Below, in pieces: positions 27,755 to 36,301 of a stretch of DNA of 64,000 bases. The stretch is from positions 1 through 64,000 of the forward strand of contig NZ_JARKMR010000009.1 of NCBI RefSeq assembly GCF_029350975.1. The letters run 5' to 3'. Below the pieces are notes generated by a model. That model made no database searches, was not told where the DNA came from, and was given only the letters and a program-made list of their open reading frames with translations. Within the stretch, counting starts at the first letter, position 1; each line of letters starts with the position of its first letter. The stretch is from Maribacter zhoushanensis (lineage in GTDB: Bacteria > Bacteroidota > Bacteroidia > Flavobacteriales > Flavobacteriaceae). A program made the translations under genes and the position numbers.

Positions 27755-29971
27755 CTACTCTATAGTTTTTATTCTTAAATCATCTATCATCATAATATAA
27801 GACGACTGGTTATAATACCCAGCAACACCTTTTCTCTGATAATTGAATTTATTACCGCTGTACTCCGTTTCACCAATAAACCTTGAAACATCCATTAAGC
27901 TATTATTGTAAGCAAGTTTTAGCAATAGATCATACGTAAGATCAAATCCTCTAACCGCATACTTATCCGGATCATCGCCAAAACGTTTTCTATAACGCTC
28001 AACAAATGAATTATTTTTTACTTGACGATTTACCGAAGGATAGGTAAATTTTAAGTTGGACAAATGTGTGTTTGAAATCACATCTTTTTCGAAAGCCGAG
28101 TTCATATCTGTAGTAAACATTCTTACACTCACTTTATCTTTACCTAACAAAGGATCAAACGCTGTATTATTGAATGAATTTAAAATGGATACTACACTTG
28201 CAATTAATTTATAGTTATCAGATTCCACAAAAACCCAATTAGGTACTTGGTCAGATAATAGAGTCTGCAATTTATCTCTATTAATACCAATATTTTTCTC
28301 CTCTTCTTTAACTACCACCACTTTAGCAGAAGGAAATCTTTCAAGGATAGCATCTTTCTCCTTTTTATTATCCTCATCTGCAATGATTAAAAGTGTTTCT
28401 TCTTTATGGTTGGTCTCCACATAATCTAACATATGTTTCCACAAGACTTCTTCATCTGTATAAGAAAAGAATACATTATCTAAACTTAAATCGCTTTTAG
28501 CAGGTACGGGAGCAACTACAGGAACATTAAATTTTGAAGCCTGCACAGCAGTTTCTTTCAGCGAAGGCATATCTAAAGGACCAAAAACGGCACTATAACC
28601 ACCTAATTGCTCGCCTTGTAAAATTTGTTTTGTCTTACCTAAATCTAATTGATTATCAAAAGTTTTCACATCAATGGAAACCCCTAATGATTTCATAGAA
28701 TCTATAGCTACCAAAGCACCGGAATATAGACCTAAACTATATTTTAAGCTATTTCTATTGTCAATGATTTTTTCGGTTGCCGTTTTGTTGCTTAAATCTA
28801 GTTTATCTAATCTAAACGGCAATAAGAACAATACTTTCGGTTTTACAGTAGTGTTTATACTGTCTAATAAATTTACCTTATCCAACACCAAAGCATTTCT
28901 AACTTCAAAATCACCTACCTTATTTTTTGGCAATTTTAAAACCATCCCTGCTTTTAAACCGTCTTTTAAATCAGGATTTAAGGCTACCAATTCTGCCCAA
29001 GTCATACCAAACTTTCTGGTCAACCTAAACTCATTCTGTTTTGGTTTTACTTCGTAAAAAATGTAGTTATCCGTATTAATTTCCCCTGTCTCTACTTTTT
29101 GCTCAGGAATACGAATAATCATTCCTTCCTTTAAACCACCTCTTTCAGTGATTTCAGGATTTAAACGAACTATTTCATCTGATTTAACTCCGAATTCCTT
29201 TTCCAAACGATAGAAATTCATTTTAGCAGGTACCGTATATGAAGTATATAATTGTGTTACCTGATTTTTTACGGTACTACCCGCCATTTTAGGCATTAAA
29301 AGCTCGTAACCTTCTGATAAATAATTATTAGCTGCAGACAAACCTGGGTTTAATTCTAGCATTCTTTCTACGGTAATGCCATATTTATGAGCTATACTCC
29401 ATCTTGTTTCTTTTGCCGCAACAATGTACTTTTCTAAATCACCTGCATTATCAACAACCTCTTCAACTTTAGGAGCTCGGTATTTAGGAATACGAAGATC
29501 CATTTTCTTTTGAAGTGGCGAAGCGTACAACTTAGGATTATATTTCTTCAGCTCATCCTCTGTAATATTATACATTTGAGCAATTCCAAAAATGGTTTCT
29601 TTCTTCTTGACACGATGCTCAGTATAACCAATAGGCTCTCTAGATTTTACAGAATCTTTAACGACACTGGTATTTACCGTTGTTGTCACCGGACTTGAAG
29701 TAGGGGTATTAGAAATAGGTGCGCTTGTCTGCTCAACTATCTTTTTACCCGGAACTACCAGTATAGTATTTGATCTTAATTTCTGACCTTCTTTAATTTC
29801 TTTGTTATACTGTAATATACTTGAGGTTGAAACCCCGTACATTTTAGAAATGCTTTCTAAAGTTTCTCCTGATCTTACTTGGTGGGTATTGAATTTTTGC
29901 GCCATTGCCGTGCAAGACACTAACAAACAAAAAGACCCTATTAAGTAAATTTGATTAAACATGTATTTCAT
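27755..29971 (-). CDS. Exported protein with five LysM modules and a type-1 periplasmic-binding-like domain
   Basis: This 738-residue protein has a signal peptide ending near residue 25 (TAMAQ). Five LysM-type modules follow at about residues 29-75, 118-163, 181-228, 244-290 and 305-349; the first three are most canonical. A C-terminal region (about 380-738) resembles type-1 periplasmic-binding-protein or amino-acid receptor folds (NLLDS..VKPKVLFLLPF start, GGYSAVFGPLD). LysM modules bind peptidoglycan, so the binding domain may be held at the wall. It lies 1 bp after guaA's stop and 1 bp before osmC. An alternative ATG at 29962 is three codons in. Confidence 0.9.
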   Translation of the reverse strand: MKYMFNQIYLIGSFCLLVSCTAMAQKFNTHQVRSGETLESISKMYGVSTSSILQYNKEIKEGQKLRSNTILVVPGKKIVEQTSAPISNTPTSSPVTTTVNTSVVKDSVKSREPIGYTEHRVKKKETIFGIAQMYNITEDELKKYNPKLYASPLQKKMDLRIPKYRAPKVEEVVDNAGDLEKYIVAAKETRWSIAHKYGITVERMLELNPGLSAANNYLSEGYELLMPKMAGSTVKNQVTQLYTSYTVPAKMNFYRLEKEFGVKSDEIVRLNPEITERGGLKEGMIIRIPEQKVETGEINTDNYIFYEVKPKQNEFRLTRKFGMTWAELVALNPDLKDGLKAGMVLKLPKNKVGDFEVRNALVLDKVNLLDSINTTVKPKVLFLLPFRLDKLDLSNKTATEKIIDNRNSLKYSLGLYSGALVAIDSMKSLGVSIDVKTFDNQLDLGKTKQILQGEQLGGYSAVFGPLDMPSLKETAVQASKFNVPVVAPVPAKSDLSLDNVFFSYTDEEVLWKHMLDYVETNHKEETLLIIADEDNKKEKDAILERFPSAKVVVVKEEEKNIGINRDKLQTLLSDQVPNWVFVESDNYKLIASVVSILNSFNNTAFDPLLGKDKVSVRMFTTDMNSAFEKDVISNTHLSNLKFTYPSVNRQVKNNSFVERYRKRFGDDPDKYAVRGFDLTYDLLLKLAYNNSLMDVSRFIGETEYSGNKFNYQRKGVAGYYNQSSYIMMIDDLRIKTIE

Positions 29972-29972
29972 A

Positions 29973-31505
29973 CTATTCCCATTCTATTGTTGCTGGCGGC
30001 TTTGAACTTATATCATATACGACACGATTGACCCCAGGGACTTTATTAATGATATCATTTGATGTTTTTTGTAAAAATTCGTACGGTAAGTTCACCCAAT
30101 CGGCAGTCATACCATCCGTACTTTCTACAGCTCTAAGCGCAACACATTTTTCGTACGTACGCTCATCACCCATTACACCAACACTGTTTACAGGTAATAA
30201 CATGGCACCTGCCTGCCAAACTTTATCGTATAAATCCCATTTTTTTAATCCATCTATAAAAATAGCATCTACTTCTTGTAAAATAGCCACTTTCTCTGGC
30301 GTAATATCCCCAAGAATACGAATTGCCAAACCAGGACCTGGAAAAGGATGTCTACCCAACAATGCCTTGTCTATACCTAAGCTTGCCCCTACTCTTCTTA
30401 CCTCATCTTTAAACAACATCTTCAAAGGCTCTACCACTTTCAATTTCATATAATCCGGTAAACCACCAACATTATGGTGACTCTTTATGGTTTGTGACGG
30501 ACCACCTGTTGCAGAAACAGATTCTATAACATCAGGATAAATAGTACCCTGCGCTAACCATTTTGCATTCTCAACTAAATGTGACTCATCATCAAAAACT
30601 TCTACAAATACACGACCAATTGTTTTTCTTTTGGTTTCTGGATCACTCTCACCAGCCAAATCATCCAAAAAACGTGCCGAAGCATCTACGCCTTTTACAT
30701 TTAAGCCCATACCCTCGTATTGTTTCAATACATCGGTAAACTCATTTTTTCTTAAAAGACCATTGTTTACAAATATGCAGTGAAGGTTTTTACCTATAGC
30801 CTTATGTAACAATACCGCTGCTACAGAAGAATCTACACCACCAGATAATCCTAAAATCACCTTTTCATCACCAATCTTTTCTTTTAACTCCGCCACCGTT
30901 TTATCAACAAATGCATCTGGAGTCCAAGTTTGTTCCATTCCGGCAATATGCACCAAAAAATTCTCCAATACTTGTTTTCCATCCTTGGAATGATACACTT
31001 CTGGGTGAAACTGAATTGCGTAGGTTTCTTCTCCCTGAAACTTAAAAGCTGCATTTTCTACATCATGGGTACTTGCCAATAATGTTGTGTTTTCCGGCAA
31101 ATGTTTAATAGTATCCGCATGGCTCATCCACACTTGGCTGCCTGTATCTACCTTGTCAAAAAATGGTTCGTCTTCCTTAATAAAACTAAGGTTGGCACGA
31201 CCATATTCTCTTGTATTGGATTTTTCTACACTACCACCGTGAAAATGTGCCAAATACTGAGCGCCATAACATACGCCCAATAATGGTTTTTTACCACGTA
31301 TTTCAGATAGATCCGGGTGAACGGCATCTTCACCTCTTACCGATAAAGGAGATCCAGAAAGAATCACCGCTTTGTAGTCAGAAAGATCTTCGGGTAGTTT
31401 ATTATAAGGTTTAATTTCAGAGAAAATATTTAGCTCACGTACGCGTCTTCCAATCAATTGGGTGTATTGTGAACCAAAATCTAGTATCAGGACTTTATTT
31501 TGCAT
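29973..31505 (-). CDS. guaA: GMP synthase (glutamine-hydrolysing)
   Basis: This 510-residue enzyme converts XMP to GMP with glutamine and ATP. The class-I amidotransferase domain has nucleophile Cys79 in LLGVCYGAQ and His-Glu in QFHPEVYHS. The ATP pyrophosphatase domain has the PP-loop [15 protein letters not shown]. The dimerisation domain ends in the conserved [11 protein letters not shown] place the start at the ATG at 31505 ([13 protein letters not shown]), matching other flavobacterial GuaA; an upstream in-frame start would add five residues. It heads the operon guaA-LysM-osmC-DUF922. Confidence 0.97.
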   Translation of the reverse strand: MQNKVLILDFGSQYTQLIGRRVRELNIFSEIKPYNKLPEDLSDYKAVILSGSPLSVRGEDAVHPDLSEIRGKKPLLGVCYGAQYLAHFHGGSVEKSNTREYGRANLSFIKEDEPFFDKVDTGSQVWMSHADTIKHLPENTTLLASTHDVENAAFKFQGEETYAIQFHPEVYHSKDGKQVLENFLVHIAGMEQTWTPDAFVDKTVAELKEKIGDEKVILGLSGGVDSSVAAVLLHKAIGKNLHCIFVNNGLLRKNEFTDVLKQYEGMGLNVKGVDASARFLDDLAGESDPETKRKTIGRVFVEVFDDESHLVENAKWLAQGTIYPDVIESVSATGGPSQTIKSHHNVGGLPDYMKLKVVEPLKMLFKDEVRRVGASLGIDKALLGRHPFPGPGLAIRILGDITPEKVAILQEVDAIFIDGLKKWDLYDKVWQAGAMLLPVNSVGVMGDERTYEKCVALRAVESTDGMTADWVNLPYEFLQKTSNDIINKVPGVNRVVYDISSKPPATIEWE

Positions 31506-31578
31506 GGGCAAAAATAGCAAATTGACCGTTTCTGAAAAGTATCTTTCGTTATATTTAATCCATATTTAAAAAAATTTC

Positions 31579-32304
31579 ATGAAACACATTAGTGCATTTA
31601 TTTTTGGAGCAGCAATTGTTATAGCCGCATATTTTTTGGGCAACGCATATATACAAAGGGCGAACCCGCCTCAGATGATTTCTGTTACCGGTTTGGGCAA
31701 CGAAAATTTCACCTCTGATTTAATTGTTTGGGAAGGTCAATTTTCTACAAACAGCACTATATTAAAGACTGCTTTTGACCAATTAAATAGAGATAAAGAG
31801 ATTGTACGCCAATATTTAACCTCTAAAGGCATTGATGCAAACAGCATAATTTTTAATAGTGTGCAGACTACCGAAATGCGAGATAACCAGTATGAAAATG
31901 GTAATTACGTTGGTAGTATGTTCAGGGGCTACCAATTAATTCAAACCTTAAAAATAGAATCTGAAGATGTTGCTTTAATTGAAGGTGTATCTAGAGAGAT
32001 AACAGAATTATTGAATAAAGGTGTTCAGTTCAACTCTTCGCCACCTAGATATTATTACACAAAATTAGCGGATCTTAAAATTGAAATGATTTCAAAAGCT
32101 ACCGAAGATGCCAGAATACGCGCCGAAAAAATAGCTGAAAACGCAGGTAGTAATTTAGGTGATTTGGTTTCTGCAAATATGGGCGTATTTCAAATTACAG
32201 GTCAGAATTCTGGTGAAGACTACAGTTGGGGCGGTGCATACAATACCTCATCTAAAAACAAAACAGCGTCTATAACTATGCGCTTAGAATACAAAGTGAA
32301 GTAA
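31579..32304 (+). CDS. SIMPL domain (DUF541) exported protein
   Basis: This 241-residue protein has an N-terminal membrane anchor or signal (residues 4-24) and a SIMPL/DUF541 domain from about 35 to 240, with the expected VTGLGNENFTSDL start and repeated NS(V/P) loops. Bacterial SIMPL-domain proteins such as BP26 of Brucella form large periplasmic assemblies, but function is undefined. It is monocistronic, divergent from guaA, and followed by a terminator. Confidence 0.9.
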   Translation: MKHISAFIFGAAIVIAAYFLGNAYIQRANPPQMISVTGLGNENFTSDLIVWEGQFSTNSTILKTAFDQLNRDKEIVRQYLTSKGIDANSIIFNSVQTTEMRDNQYENGNYVGSMFRGYQLIQTLKIESEDVALIEGVSREITELLNKGVQFNSSPPRYYYTKLADLKIEMISKATEDARIRAEKIAENAGSNLGDLVSANMGVFQITGQNSGEDYSWGGAYNTSSKNKTASITMRLEYKVK

Positions 32305-32360
32305 TGTTCTACTTTGATCAATGTCATTTACCGATCTGGTAAAGAATATATTAAATATAA

Positions 32361-32385
32361 AAGCCCGGTAATCACCCGGGCTTTT
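32361..32385. terminator. Intrinsic terminator after SIMPL gene
   Basis: AAGCCCGG pairs with CCGGGCTT around a 7-base loop, followed on the plus strand by TT and an AT-rich tail. It lies 57 bp past the SIMPL stop and can also end a minus-strand transcript. Confidence 0.8.
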
Positions 32386-32446
32386 CATTCAACCAATTAT
32401 CAAACCGAATACCTAATAAATCTTTTTCATAACAATCTGTATTCAC
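32372..32446 (-). other. Candidate micro-ORF containing CYEKD
   Basis: A minus-strand frame starts with GTG at 32446 and encodes 24 residues beginning (M)NTDCYEKDLLGI and ending NEKPG, with its stop inside the loop of the terminator at 32361-32385. Its CYEK(E/D) core and underlying 16-base DNA (15 of 16 matching) recur in the minus-strand micro-ORF at 63265-63300, which also precedes a hairpin. Chance is possible. Confidence 0.2.
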
Positions 32447-32606
32447 ACGCTAAGTCGTAACATTTACACTAACCTTACAATTGTAAATAAACTTTCCAGA
32501 TAACATCAATTTTCCGGTTGTATAGACTGGCATATAACGATATCTTCCTTGTAATGATATCTCCTTAATTATTATCATAGTATTTTTACTATTTACAGAC
32601 ACTAAT

Positions 32607-33152
32607 ATGATCGATTCATTTTTTGAGGAATTAAGTAATGAAATACATAATGGGGTTACTGAAAGAGGACATCCGTTCAGATTCATAACCATGGCAACGG
32701 TAGGCAACGAAACTACTGCTCGCCTACGTACCGTAGTCCTTAGAGAGTTCAATGACGATTTACGTTTAACTATTTACACAGATGGTCGTACTCAAAAGAT
32801 GAAACATATTGCCGTAAATAATAAGGTTAGCTTTCTGTTATATCATCCTGAAAAAATGCTACAGCTTAAAGTTGAAGGTATTGCACAAGTAGTTACCGAC
32901 ACCAATAGATTAAACACGACCTGGCAAAATATTCAACCCAACAGCCGAAAAGACTACATTACAGAACATAGCCCTGGAAGTGCAATTAAAAATCCTGATC
33001 ATGTGGAATATATTGAAGATAAAAACCATTTCACCATGATTGATATTATTCCATTAAAAATTGAATATCTTAAATTAAAAAGACCCAATCATATCAGGGT
33101 ACTTTTTACGAAAGCCGATAATAAATGGAACGGTGAGTTTTTAGTTCCTTAA
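32607..33152 (+). CDS. Pyridoxamine 5'-phosphate oxidase-like FMN-binding protein
   Basis: This 181-residue protein has the split-barrel FMN-binding fold of the pyridoxamine 5'-phosphate oxidase family: FRFITMATVGNETTARLRTVVLREF at the FMN phosphate region, TDGRTQKMKHI, and a C-terminal W/R region (FTMIDIIPLKIEYLKL). It is shorter than classical PdxH (about 210-220 residues) and lacks its clear C-terminal substrate motif, so I call it a family member rather than PdxH. It converges on the GT39-like gene with a 4-bp overlap. Confidence 0.88.
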   Translation: MIDSFFEELSNEIHNGVTERGHPFRFITMATVGNETTARLRTVVLREFNDDLRLTIYTDGRTQKMKHIAVNNKVSFLLYHPEKMLQLKVEGIAQVVTDTNRLNTTWQNIQPNSRKDYITEHSPGSAIKNPDHVEYIEDKNHFTMIDIIPLKIEYLKLKRPNHIRVLFTKADNKWNGEFLVP

Positions 33153-34525
33153 TCTATATAGAAATAAAGATTTTCTTTTTCTTTACCAAAACCTATGAGA
33201 CTATCTACAGGTGAAGCCTGTTTCACTACAGATGGACCGATAGTTATTTCAACTGTTCTTTCGTATTGCAATTCCAAACCGGTTAACGAATAGTCATCTG
33301 CGGAAAGTATAATTGAATCAGGATGCAGTAAACGTATGTTACCCGCATACGTAACGTTGGGTAATACCCATTGATAATCATCATAACTCTGATGCAATTT
33401 TTGGGAAATGGGCTCAAAACCAAAATGAACGGACGAGGGTATGTTAAATACTTTTTCTATTGGCGTTCTTATAGTTTGAATAACTATTGCGCAAATAAAA
33501 ACCCAATACCCTAAAGCAACTAATTTTTGAACGTTTTTAAAACTTACAGATTCTGTCAACAGAATAACAAAAGGAATAAAAAGTGGCAATAACCATCTAG
33601 TTTCTATTTTCTTACTTTGAAAGATTAGAAAAAATAAACCTAAGACCATTAATTGCGCAAAAAACATTTTAACAAACCAATTAAATTTTAGCTTATTGAA
33701 ACTAACATATTTTGAGAAATAGCCTAAGCAGAGAACCACTAGAACAGGAAACAATAAAACAAGCAAGCCTTTTAAATAAATTAAAATGGGCAGAAACGAA
33801 AAGCCCAATTTTGCATCTTTTATTCCTATTTTCTCTTCTACACTAGATGCTAAAAAAGTTTGAAATTCATCAGGACCTAATAACCAATAGATATGTGGCA
33901 CTACAATTAAAGCAGAAACAAAAACCGATATAAGTATTTTAGGGTTGAAAACAATTGCTCTTAATTCCTTATCCCACAGAACAACTAGTGCAAAGGTTAC
34001 CAGAAAAAATATATAATTGTATTTGGACATCATACCCATACCTACAAACAAACCAAATAAGAGATAATTTATAATAGATTTCCTTGCTATCAACACTTGT
34101 ATGCAGTAATAAGAAGCTACAACACTGAAACATAACAAGCTGGTATGCGAAAGCCTACGAAAGGTAAAATCGATATATACCGGTACCAAAACAAGTGCCA
34201 ACACTGCCAATTTAGATTTGTCAGCATCTTTAATTCGCAGTCCAGAAAATTTATATAACAATAATAATGTACCTGTAAACAATACTCCTCTAAGTGAAGA
34301 GAACGCTAACTTACCTACACCAAATATGTTGTTAAAACCATATTGTATCCATGTGTAAAGTGGTGGTTGATCGTCATAACCCCAACGAAGCCATTGTGAA
34401 TAATATGCTTGCTCCGCATCTTCTAGCTCTAAAGCACTTTTAAAAAACGTAATTAATGTAATGGCTAGAAATGAAAAAATGGCAAGTATCGCTATCTTAT
34501 CTAAAGATACTTTCTTACCAAACAT
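33149..34525 (-). CDS. GT39/ArnT-like glycosyltransferase membrane protein
   Basis: This 458-residue membrane protein has about ten or eleven spans. The first extracytoplasmic loop holds the acidic motif LELEDAEQAYYSQ, with the Asp/Glu expected of GT-C enzymes that use polyprenyl-phosphate sugars, followed by YDDQPPLYTW. It resembles the PMT_2 group (dolichyl-phosphate-mannose- or ArnT-like transferases). The acceptor, lipid or protein, is unknown. Its start directly abuts the bshC stop, so the two are probably cotranscribed. Confidence 0.85.
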   Translation of the reverse strand: MFGKKVSLDKIAILAIFSFLAITLITFFKSALELEDAEQAYYSQWLRWGYDDQPPLYTWIQYGFNNIFGVGKLAFSSLRGVLFTGTLLLLYKFSGLRIKDADKSKLAVLALVLVPVYIDFTFRRLSHTSLLCFSVVASYYCIQVLIARKSIINYLLFGLFVGMGMMSKYNYIFFLVTFALVVLWDKELRAIVFNPKILISVFVSALIVVPHIYWLLGPDEFQTFLASSVEEKIGIKDAKLGFSFLPILIYLKGLLVLLFPVLVVLCLGYFSKYVSFNKLKFNWFVKMFFAQLMVLGLFFLIFQSKKIETRWLLPLFIPFVILLTESVSFKNVQKLVALGYWVFICAIVIQTIRTPIEKVFNIPSSVHFGFEPISQKLHQSYDDYQWVLPNVTYAGNIRLLHPDSIILSADDYSLTGLELQYERTVEITIGPSVVKQASPVDSLIGFGKEKENLYFYID

Positions 34526-36130
34526 TTATTGTTGCGTAATTACGGTAAAACTTAAATCTAAGGGATTTAAAGCCTCAAATAACATAGGCACTAAATCTTC
34601 GCCATAAGCCAAATAAAATTCCGAAAAATTTGACTGACGCTCTTGAAGAGATTGGTTAGGAAACATTTCATTTTGTAGTTCCGTCATACGCACTACATGA
34701 TCTTTCAACTTTCTTTTCTGCGCTTGCAACAGGCGTTTCTCCAAAGCATCCAATCCTTTTTTCTGCTTTACCTCTTGTGCTTTTACGGCACCTAAAAAAG
34801 ATTTATCGGTCTTTTCAGCAAGTTCATACATATCTTTAAACTGCTTTTCTAACAATTTTTTCTGTGGTGAAAAGTCGATATCTATATTTGAAATTTCTCT
34901 AATCTTTTTATTGATAAGATTGTTTTGTTTTAAGAAAACATCCGTCTTAGAGATATTCATTTTCTCTAATTTATCAGCTTGTTTTTCCGTAATGATCAAT
35001 GCTGAATTTCTAACCAATAAAATTGGAAATGGAACATTCATCGCCTCAAATGCCGCTTTTAATTCAAACCAATAGGCAATCTCACCGCCACCACCAATAT
35101 AACAGAGGTTTGGTAAAATAACTTCTTGGTATAAAGGTCTAGCGATTACATTAGGTGAAAAACGCTCTGGGTGCATATTCATCTCTTCTACTAACTCTTC
35201 TTTAGTAAAAGAAAATGACGTTTCATTTACAATATACTGCCCTTTACTTTCTATGATTCTTTCACGAATACCTTCTTTTAAATAGAAATAATTGATTTCA
35301 CGCGGATTAACCTGTACCGGGTAATCAGATGAAATAGCTTCTATTTGCGTAATGCTTTCAGATACTTTCTTGAACGCCGTTTGTTCAAAAATATCTTTCT
35401 TCATGTAAGGCACAAGTGTCTTTTTTAAGTCGACATCATCTCCATCTACAATAACTAATCCGTAATCCTTGAAAATTTCATTTGCTAAAAATCGGGTTGC
35501 ATCCGTTAGGTTATCGTGCTTTAAATACGCATTTTCAAATAGGTCTTTTAACACCTTGGCATTCTTACTGTCTCCAATAGTTCTGGAATACAACGAAAAA
35601 ACCTCTTCTAAACCTTCCGTTGGCAAATGCCCAACAGCACCAGATGCTTCTTTATTCCACTGAAATTTTAATCCTTTGAAATTAAAATAGTTGATTTCGT
35701 CAAAATCATGATCCTCCGTAGCCATCCAATAGATGGGTACAAAATTACTATCAGGAAACTCCTTTTTTAATTGCTTTGTTAAATTAATAGTAGATATAAT
35801 CTTGTATAAAAAATATAACGGACCGGTAAATAAATTTAACTGATGACCGGTAACTATAGTAAAGGTGTTCTTCTCCTTTAACAACTCAATATTAGCAGCC
35901 GTACCTTTAGAGGTATCAGTATTTTTATATTGGTTTTGCATTGAAGAATACAACACATCTCTTTGAGCTTGGGTAAAATGCTTTCCCTTTTCTTCTATCT
36001 GCCCTTTAAAGCCTTCCATATCGGGAAACCGATTATATAAATGTTTAAGCTTAATATCTGCTGCAGTGTAATCGCAAATTAATTTCGAAAAATAACCCGT
36101 TTTTGCTAAGGGCAAACAATCAATATCCAT
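34526..36130 (-). CDS. bshC: Bacillithiol biosynthesis cysteine-adding enzyme BshC
   Basis: This 534-residue protein matches BshC over its full length: the start with DCLPLAKTGYFSKLICDY, the central HQLNLFTGPLYFLYKI, TEDHDFDEINYF and GGGGEIAYWFELKAAFE blocks, and the C-terminal coiled-coil ending in SFTVITQQ. BshC attaches Cys to glucosaminyl-malate, the last step of bacillithiol synthesis. Its presence implies the cell makes bacillithiol rather than relying on glutathione; bshA and bshB are not in the window. It lies upstream of the GT39-like gene with no gap. Confidence 0.95.
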   Translation of the reverse strand: MDIDCLPLAKTGYFSKLICDYTAADIKLKHLYNRFPDMEGFKGQIEEKGKHFTQAQRDVLYSSMQNQYKNTDTSKGTAANIELLKEKNTFTIVTGHQLNLFTGPLYFLYKIISTINLTKQLKKEFPDSNFVPIYWMATEDHDFDEINYFNFKGLKFQWNKEASGAVGHLPTEGLEEVFSLYSRTIGDSKNAKVLKDLFENAYLKHDNLTDATRFLANEIFKDYGLVIVDGDDVDLKKTLVPYMKKDIFEQTAFKKVSESITQIEAISSDYPVQVNPREINYFYLKEGIRERIIESKGQYIVNETSFSFTKEELVEEMNMHPERFSPNVIARPLYQEVILPNLCYIGGGGEIAYWFELKAAFEAMNVPFPILLVRNSALIITEKQADKLEKMNISKTDVFLKQNNLINKKIREISNIDIDFSPQKKLLEKQFKDMYELAEKTDKSFLGAVKAQEVKQKKGLDALEKRLLQAQKRKLKDHVVRMTELQNEMFPNQSLQERQSNFSEFYLAYGEDLVPMLFEALNPLDLSFTVITQQ

Positions 36131-36301
36131 ATAAAAAGTAAATACTTGGTAAATATAAAACCCTTTCGTTTTACATTTCCTAAATATAAGTTAATTACCG
36201 TTAGTATTAAATACTTGAATTCTCGTCAAAATACGCAGTAAATGAAGATCAATTTGCATTTATTTTAATAGATTTGGCTCACTCTCAACACAAATAACTA
36301 T

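Larger units (their letters stand above)
32305..32606. other. Gap between SIMPL and PNPOx-family genes
   Basis: This 302-bp gap holds the terminator at 32361-32385, a minus-strand micro-ORF at 32372-32446 and the promoter region of the plus-strand gene at 32607. I see no tRNA. TACAATTG on the minus strand near 32475-32485 is one base from the -7 consensus. Confidence 0.5.

Noticed and set aside
29973-30040. Genomic-island attachment at the guaA 3' end
   Set aside because: guaA is a known island target, but here its end is followed at once by the LysM gene with no repeat of the guaA end and no integrase.
32450-32752. 100-codon minus-strand open frame opposite the PNPOx-family gene
   Set aside because: Most of it is antisense to a conserved gene, and the rest is promoter region.
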